Source of the DNA: Cheilinus undulatus
Lineage: Eukaryota; Chordata; Actinopteri; Labriformes; Labridae
Direction: 5' to 3'
DNA: 64,000 nucleotides
Assembly (NCBI RefSeq): GCF_018320785.1
Contig: NC_054881.1
Span: 43,872,424-43,936,423, forward strand
Positions 57,659 through 64,000 of this stretch are shown here, in pieces (within the stretch, counting starts at the first letter, position 1; each line of letters begins with the position of its first letter). The notes beneath the pieces were generated by a model that did not search any database, was not told where the DNA came from, and was given only the letters and a program-made list of their open reading frames with translations. The position numbers and the translations under genes are program-made.

Positions 57659-58208
57659 AGTTTGGTTCAGTCCAGTTTGGTTCGGTCCAGTTTGGTTCGG
57701 TCGGTCCAGTTTGGTTCAGTCCAGTTTGGTTCGGTCCAGTTTGGTTCGGTCCAGTTCGGTTCGGTCCAGTTCGGTTCGGTCCAGTTTGGTTTAGTCCAGT
57801 TTGGTTTAGTCCAGTTTGGTTCGGTCCAGTTTGGTTCGGTCCAGTTTAGGTCGGTCCAGTTTGGTTTAGTCCAGTTTGGTTCAGTCCAGTTTGGTTCGGT
57901 CCAGTTTGGTTCGGTCGGTCCAGTTTGGTTCAGTCCAGTTTGATTTGGTCCAGTTCGGTTCGGTCCAGTTCGGTTCGGTCCAGTTTGGTTTAGTCCAGTT
58001 TGGTTCGGTCGGTCCAGTTTGGTTTAGTCCAGTTTGGTTTAGTCCAGTTTGGTTCGGTCCAGTTTGGTTCGGTCCAGTTTAGGTCGGTCCAGTTTGGTTT
58101 AGTCCAGTTTGGTTCAGTCCAGTTTGGTTCGGTCCAGTTTGGTTCGGTCCAGTTTGGTTCAGTCCAGTTTGGTTCAGTCCAGTTTGGTTCAGTCCAGTTT
58201 GGTTTAGT
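57656..58208. repeat. 15-bp minisatellite derived from the TTTAG tract
   Basis: The unit TTTGGTTCGGTCCAG is three pentamers (TTTGG, TTCGG, TCCAG). A period of 15 keeps plus-strand frames open as VQFGS repeats (57662-58233), which are not a gene. A block at 57662-57850 recurs at 57876-58090, showing a second-level duplication. Confidence 0.95.
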
Positions 58209-58209
58209 A

Positions 58210-59087
58210 GAGCTCTACAGGAGAGAACTGTAGACAAAGTGAACATCAGCTACATGAACCAGCATTAACAGGTTCTGGTGTTCAGCTTTCTGATCTTAAA
58301 GACTCCTGATTGGTTCAGACGTTTCCTGAAAGTCTTCTGATTCTTTGTGGGTTCTTGGTGGATCAGAGGAACTAAACCTCAGATGTTTCTGGAGGTTTCT
58401 GCTCTCTTCAGAGATGCAGCATCAGGATGAAGAAGGTTTAGTTTTAGGTCTAGAGAAGCTCTTGGTTGATCCTGAGTAAATCTGCATTCATTTGGGTACA
58501 GAGGGGTTAATATTTGGAGGCTCTGCTCTCTGATCTGGTCTACATCAGGACCAGAATCATCTAAAGTCTCCACATCTCACAGCTTTCAGAAAAAGGAGCA
58601 GAAACTCTGGTTCCTCTGGTTCCAGGAGAACAGGACTAAGACTGGATCTGGTCCAGACCACCAGCAGAGATCTCAGACATGAAGAGCCTCCTCTAACAGC
58701 TCTCTGTTTCCAACAACTTCCCAGAATGCTTTGTGGTGGTTGGACCGCAGCGTCTTAAAGACTTCTGCCTAATTTTCCACGACCGTTAAAACGTCTCGGT
58801 TCTCTCAGGGGGTTTTATAAACCTGTTTATGAGGCGGCGGCGAGTTTCCGTTAACGTTTCTGCTCATTAGAGCGCCGAGAGACGACGTCAGCGGGAACAC
58901 GGGTTCTCAAGATTTCAATGTGGACACGTCTGAAGGTCAGAGGACCAGACCTGGTCTAGATCTGGATTTAAACCTGGTCTAGATTTAGATTTAGACCTGG
59001 TCTAGGTTTAGATGTAGACCAGCTGGTTCATCAGAGTGTTCTTAGTGCTAACAAGGCTAACATGATCTCTGATGCTAACATTGTTAA
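58210..59087. other. Intergenic, mostly unique
   Basis: It contains a GC-richer, CpG-containing block at about 58780-58905 (see findings) and a short GACCTGGTCTAGATTTAGA repeat at 58945-59025. No gene was recognised. Confidence 0.4.
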
Positions 59088-59091
59088 ATAT

Positions 59092-59222
59092 CCTCCCCAT
59101 CATCCTGGCTCCTCCCCCTCATGCTGGTAACCAGCCTGGCTCCTCCCCCTCACGCTGGTCACCAGCCTGGCTCCTCCCCCTCATCCTGGCTCCTCCCCCT
59201 CATGCTGGCAACCAGCCTGGCT
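59092..59222. repeat. CTGGCTCCTCCCCCTCATG repeat
   Basis: Four imperfect copies of about 20-36 bp. Confidence 0.8.
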
Positions 59223-59703
59223 ATAAGAAACTTTATTACAACAGAAATAATCTACCAAACACCCATGTCCTCTCTTTCTGTGCTTTATTTATTAATATAG
59301 TTTATGGTAGTATTTATCTAATTTAAATTCTTTTATTCTCCTCCTCTGAGGTTTGTTGTTTTCTGATGAAGTTCATATTCTGACCAGCAGAGGGCAGCGC
59401 TACTCCATGATGCTTAATGTGCAGCATGAACACAGCTCTGTGAGTCTAAATGAAGCAGAACAATAATAATGAACCTGAAAGAAGGTATGTCCTGCTTTAA
59501 TTGGGTTAAATCAATAACATTAAGACATTTTCATTCTTCTCACAGCAGGTTAAAGAACTACATCACTGAAACTGAACGCTGACTCTGTCAGTCAGAGATT
59601 CAATGATTCGTTCTTTTTCCCCTTTCATCCAATTCAATCTCAGAATTTTACCTTAAAATAAAATACAGATTAGTACCAGAATATGCTGCTCCACCCCTGT
59701 TAT

Positions 59704-59796
59704 CACACACACACACACACACACCCCCACACCCCCTCACACACACACATCCACAAACACACACACACACACACACACACCCCCACACACACACAT
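59704..59796. repeat. CA/CCCCACA microsatellite
   Basis: Interrupted CA tract. It yields a plus frame rich in His and Thr that is not a gene. Confidence 0.9.
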
Positions 59797-59849
59797 TCCT
59801 CCTCCTTTTATTTCTTATTAATGGATAAATGTGTAATAACTGCAGAAAT

Positions 59850-60890
59850 ATCAGAGTTAAACTGAGACATTTTAAAAGTCCATTAAAATTTTAGCTCATT
59901 CTGAATCTGATGGCAGCAACACATCTCAGAAAAGTCGGGACAGAGTCGTTTTTTAAGCTCTGCTTTAACAACAGCCTGTGAACGTCTGGAAGTGAGGAGA
60001 CCAGCTGATGCAGAGGAATGTTGTCCCATTCTTGCCTGATGGAGGATTCTAGTTGAAATACTTCACAGAAATAATTCCTCTGACCACAGAACAGTTTTCC
60101 ATGTTTCCTCTGACCACAGAACAGTTTTTCCTTGTTTCCTCAGTCCACAGAACAGTTTTCCATGTTTCCTCTGACCACAGAACAGTTGTCCATGTTTCCT
60201 CTGACCACAGAACAGTTTTCCATGTTTCCTCTGACCACAGAACAGTTTTCCATGTTTCCTCAGTCCATGTTAAATGAGCTTTGGTCCAGAGAAGACGGAC
60301 CACGCTGTTTCTGGATCCTGGTCACATATGGCTTCTTCTCTCCATGATCAGCTTTAACTGTCATTGGTGGATGGCACGGCCAACTGTGTTGACAGACGAT
60401 GATTTCTGGAATGTTCCTGAGCCCATGCAGGGATTTCACTACAGAATCATGCCTGTTTTTAATGCAGTGGCCCCTGAGGGCCCCTGAGGGCCCCTGAGGC
60501 CTTGTCCCTTCCTCCAGATTCTTTTGATGATATTTTTACTTCTGAGAGACTCTGCCTCTCTAAAATGCTCCTTTTACACCCAGTCATGTGACTGACCTGT
60601 TGATAATTAACCTCATTAGTGAGAAAATGCTCCTCCAGCTGTTTTTCATTGGTACACCTTCTTTTCCAGCCTTTTGTTGCCCTGTCCCTACTTTTTTGAG
60701 ATGTACTGCTGCCGTAAAATTCTAAATGAGCTCATATTTTTCCTGAAATGTTAAAATGTCTCAGTTTAACCTCTGATCTGTTGTTTCTGTTCCACTGTGA
60801 ATAAAAAAGGGTTTATAAGATTTGACAATCATTGTTTTTTACAGTTTAAACAGCGACCCAGCTTTTTTGGAACTGGGATTTTATATCAGA
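59850..60890. mobile_element. Dispersed fish element, near full length, with an internal array
   Basis: The left end has GACATTTTAAAAGTCC, then CTGATGGCAGCAACACATCT and AAAAGTCGGGACAGAG. The right end has ACCCAGCTTTTTTGGAACTG. The middle has CTGAGCCCATGCAGGGATTT. I recognise this text from many teleosts but do not assign a class. It has no complete transposase frame. A fragment of the same family is at 33985-34125. Confidence 0.6.
60075..60262. repeat. 30-bp array inside the dispersed element
   Basis: About six copies of TTCCTCTGACCACAGAACAG plus TTTTCCATGT. The period is a multiple of three, so both strands are open here; the frames at 60049-60347 are not genes. Confidence 0.92.
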
Positions 60891-61004
60891 TGGTTTTACC
60901 AACTTAAACACTAAAGGGATTCCTCAGTGATTACAGTCTGTTAAATATCGTCATGAAGCCGTTTAACTCTTGTTTTCAGGTATTTTGGGCTTAGATTCAG
61001 CTTT

Positions 61005-61795
61005 TATTTTATTTGTAAAGAGATTAAATAATACATTTTTATTTTATTTATAATGAGAATAAAATGATAAATTGTATTTTATTTATAATCAGAATGAAAT
61101 GATAATTTTTTATTGTATTTATAATGAGAATAAAGTGATAAATTTTATTTTATTTATAATGAGAATAAAGTGATACATTTTATTTATAATGGGAATAAAA
61201 TGATAAATATTATTTTGTTTATAATCAGAATAAAATGATAAATATTATTTTGTTTATAATCAGAATAAAATGATAAATATTATTTGTTTATAATCAGAAT
61301 AAAATGATAAATATTATTTGTTTATAATCAGAATAAAATGATAAATATTATTTGTTTATAATCAGAATAAAATGATAAATATTATTTTGTTTATAATCAG
61401 AATAAAATGATAAATATTATTTGTTTATAATCAGAATAAAATGATAAATATTATTTTGTTTATAATCAGAATAAAATGATAAATATTATTTGTTTATAAT
61501 CAGAATAAAATGATAAATATTATTTGTTTATAATCAGAATAAAATGATAAATATTATTTTGTTTATAATCAGAATAAAATGATAAATATTATTTGTTTAT
61601 AATCAGAATAAAATGATAAATATTATTTTGTTTATAATCAGAATAAAATGATAAATATTATTTTGTTTATAATCAGAATAAAATGATAAATATTATTTTG
61701 TTTATAATCAGAATAAAATGATAAATATTATTTGTTTATAATCAGAATAAAATGATAAATATAATTTTATTTATAATCAGAATAAAATGATAAAT
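61005..61795. repeat. AT-rich 34/35-bp minisatellite upstream of the lmx1b-type gene
   Basis: Units of ATAATCAGAATAAAATGAT followed by AAATATTATTTTGTTT. Two lengths differ by one T in the TTTTG run. The left part (61005-61200) is more diverged, with TTATAATGAGAATAAAGTG forms. Roughly 20 copies. It ends within 10 bp of the presumed promoter region. Confidence 0.95.
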
Positions 61796-62106
61796 CCTGG
61801 TCCGTGCTGACATGGTGCTGACTGAGTGAGGCGTTGTGATTTGCAGTGATTGGGGCCGTTTGGAGGCGGAGCCTTCAGCCTCGGAGCTCCAATAACAGAG
61901 GGAGAGGAGGGGTGGGGGGTGAGGGGGGTGAGTTTCTCCTCTTTGACTCTCTCCTCTAGCTGAGGAAGGCACACGGCTCTCTCTCTCCTCACCATCACCA
62001 TCTCCTCCTGGATCTACGCCTCCTCTCCTACCCGGGACTTTTATTTTGAAAGGCTTGAACTTTGTGGATTGTTCTTCATCAGAGGAGGAAGAGGAGGGTG
62101 TCAACG
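61796..62106 (+). promoter_or_regulatory. lmx1b: Probable 5' UTR / promoter-proximal region of the lmx1b-type gene
   Basis: A GC- and purine/CT-rich segment lies between an AT-rich minisatellite and the start codon. It has a CCAAT word (61888-61892), an inverted CCAAT (ATTGG, about 61850-61854), a G-rich run (61908-61930) and a CTCTCTCTC tract (61977-61987). No TATA box was recognised. The transcription start is not determined. Confidence 0.4.
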
Positions 62107-62173
62107 ATGCTGAAGGACATAAAGGTGGAGGAGCGACTCAGGACGGAGGACGGCTTTCTGCACGACACCAGCG
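62107..62173 (+). CDS. lmx1b: First coding exon of a probable lmx1b-type LIM-homeobox gene (partial)
   Basis: ATG 62107 opens 22 codons plus one base (MLKDIKVEERLRTEDGFLHD...) and ends at AGCG|GTGAGT. LMX1 proteins begin MLDGIKMEE or MLDGLKMEE, so six of the first nine residues agree. The exon ends in phase 1 before the LIM domains, as in LMX1B. A TGA at 62056-62058 is in frame upstream with no other ATG between, which fixes the start. LMX1B follows MVB12B on the same strand in human. If correct, the product is a nuclear transcription factor for dorsal limb/fin, hindbrain and kidney development. The LIM and homeodomain exons lie outside the window. The short match leaves another gene possible. 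Confidence 0.6.
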
Positions 62174-62493
62174 GTGAGTCCGTTTACCTCAGAGCGCCGG
62201 TTCTCAACCCGTGGGTCGGGACCCGAAGTGGGACGTGAAAAATAAAGTCAGGCACAAAGTCTGTGATGTACGGAAGCCCTGGGAGGACACACGCGCATGT
62301 TTAATATTCCTCTGTTTCCCTGTGGGGATGGAAATCCTGTCAGAGCCAAGATTTCTGTCACAGAGGGAGGAAGAGGAGGGTGTGACTGACCTCCGACAAA
62401 ACCAGTAAAAAAATAAAGACAGCGCGAATGAGTCTGAGGTTAGAGCAGAGGGTTAGATCTGTGGTCACGTCTCCTTTAGAACAAACGCAGGTG

Positions 62494-64000
62494 TTCTAGT
62501 TCCTTAGTTCTTAGTTCCTTAGTTCTTTAGTTCTTAGTTCCTTAGTTCCTTAGTTCTTTAGTTCTTAGTTCTTTAGTTCTTTAGTTCTTAGTTCCTTAGT
62601 TCCTTAGTTCTTTAGTTCTTAGTTCCTTAGTTCCTTAGTTCTTTAGTTCTTAGTTCCTTAGTTCTTTAGTTCCTTAGTTCTTAGTTCCATAGTTCCTTAG
62701 TTCTTAAGTTCCTTAGTTCCTTAGTTCTTAGTTCCATAGTTCTTTAGCTCTTTAGTTCTTAGTTCTTTAGTTCTTTAGTTCTTAGTTCCTAGTTCTTAGT
62801 TCCTTAGTGCTTTAGTTCTTTAGTTCTTAGTTCTTAGTTCCTTAGTTCTTTAGTTCTTAGTTCTTAGTTCCATAGTTCTTTAGTTCTTTAGTTCTTAGTT
62901 CCTTAGTTCTTAGTTCCTTGGTTCTTTAGTTCCTAGGTCTTAGTTCCTTAGTGCTTTAGTTCTTTAGTTCTTTAGTTCTTAGTTCCTTAGTTCTTTAGTT
63001 TTTAGTTCTTAGTTCCATAGTTCTTTAGCTCTTTAGTTCTTAGTTCTTTAGTTCTTTAGTTCTTAGTTCCTTAGTTCTTAGTTCCACAGTTCTTTAGCTC
63101 TTTAGTTCTTAGTTCTTTAGTTCTTAGTTCCTTAGTTCTTAGTTCTTAGTTCCTTAGTTCTTAGTTCTTAGTTCCACAGTTCTTTAGCTCTTTAGTTCTT
63201 AGTTCTTTAGTTCTTAGTTCCTTAGTTCTTAGTTCCTAGTTCCACAGTTCTTTAGCTCTTTAGTTCTTAGTTCTTAGTTCCTTGTTTCTTTAGTTCCTTA
63301 GTTCCTTAGTTCCTAGTTCCACAGTTCTTTAGCTCTTTAGTTCTTAGTTCTTAGTTCCTTGTTTCTTTAGTTCCTTAGTTCCTTAGTTCTTAGTTCCACA
63401 GTTCTTTAGCTCTTTACTTCTTAGTTCTTTAGTTGTTTAGTTCTTAGTTCTTTTGTTCTTTAGTTCTTAGTTCTTAGTTCTTTAGTTCCTTAGTTCTTTA
63501 GTTCTTAGTTCTTTAGTTCCTAGTTCCTTACTTCTTAGTTCTTTAGTTCTTAGTTCCTTAGTTCTTTAGTTCTTTAGTTCTTAGTTCTTTAGTTCCTAGT
63601 TCCTTACTTCTTAGTTCTTTAGTTCTTAGTTCCTTAGTTCCATAGTTCTTTAGTTCCTTAGTTCTTAGTTCCTTAGTTCTTTAGTTCTTAGTTCTTTAGT
63701 TCTTAGTTCCTTAGTTCCTTAGTTCTTAGTTCCTTGGTTCTTTAGTTCTTAGTTCTTTAGTTCTTAGTTCCTTAGTTCCTTTGTTCTTAGTTCCTTAGTT
63801 CTTTAGTTCTTAGTTCTTTAGTTCGTTAGTTCTTTAGTTCCTTAGTTCCTTAGTTCTTAGTTCTTTAGTTCGTTAGTTCTTTAGTTCTTAGTTCCTTAGT
63901 TCTTAGTTCCTTGGTTCTTTAGTTCTCAGTTCTTTAGTTCTTAGTTCTTTAGTTCCTAGTTCCTTACTTCTTAGTTCTGTAGTTCTTAGTTCCTTAGTTC
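62494..64000. repeat. TTAGTTC-type simple repeat filling the start of intron 1 of the lmx1b-type gene
   Basis: TTAGTTC (7 bp), CTTAGTTC and TTTAGTTC (8 bp) alternate in irregular order, with some CATAGTTC, CACAGTTC and TTAGCTC variants. The tract continues to the last base, so its true length is unknown. Confidence 0.96.

Noticed and set aside
57662-58233. VQFGS repeat protein
   Set aside because: It is an artefact of the 15-bp period. It is continuous with a TTTAG microsatellite and has no non-repeat domain.
60049-60347. Overlapping open frames on both strands
   Set aside because: They are explained by the 30-bp array inside a transposon copy.

Overview
The window is nuclear DNA from a vertebrate, almost certainly a spiny-rayed (percomorph-type) teleost. 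It holds split genes with GT-AG introns, relics of fish-typical Tc1, hAT, CACTA-like and LINE elements, and an unusually high load of tandem repeats. There are no bacterial operons, no phage genes and no CRISPR array.

Three protein-coding loci are supported. (1) mapkap1 (SIN1, a core subunit of TOR complex 2) is on the minus strand. Eleven coding exons between 15256 and 4621 join without a frame break into 529 codons. A probable noncoding first exon near 31.3 kb has a TATA-like box and a CRE just upstream, which would make intron 1 about 16 kb. (2) mvb12b (ESCRT-I subunit, FAM125B) is on the plus strand. Nine coding exons between 48160 and 53436 give 295 codons. A probable noncoding first exon ends at 37975, and the long 3' UTR probably ends near 56.2 kb. 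(3) The first coding exon of a probable lmx1b-type LIM-homeobox gene lies at 62107-62173 (+), and the rest of that gene is beyond the right edge. The order MAPKAP1 (-), MVB12B (+), LMX1B (+) matches human 9q33.3, except that PBX3, which sits between the first two in human, is not seen here.

Layout: 1-4.2 kb is intergenic, with transposon relics and diverged repeats. 4.2-15.3 kb holds the mapkap1 coding exons, with MITEs and a 60-bp minisatellite in the introns. 15.3-31.3 kb is mapkap1 intron 1, dominated by a 12.8-kb satellite of 31- and 40-bp units (18168-30929). 31.3-37.8 kb is the head-to-head region between the two promoters, with a CACTA-like element and a GC-rich palindromic VNTR. 38-48.1 kb is mvb12b intron 1, with a 3-kb array of 29-bp units next to a hAT transposase relic. 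48.1-56.2 kb is the mvb12b body and 3' UTR. 56.2-61.8 kb is repeat-rich intergenic DNA. 61.8-64 kb is the lmx1b-type 5' region and intron 1, the latter filled by a TTAGTTC-type tract that runs off the window.

The genes are not a pathway cluster: TORC2 signalling, endosomal sorting and limb/neural patterning are unrelated functions held together by old synteny. The striking feature is the number of separate tandem arrays (more than fifteen) packed into introns, UTRs and promoter flanks. Several create long but spurious open reading frames. No previously undescribed protein system was found. All homology calls were made by eye and from memory of the families; no search was run.
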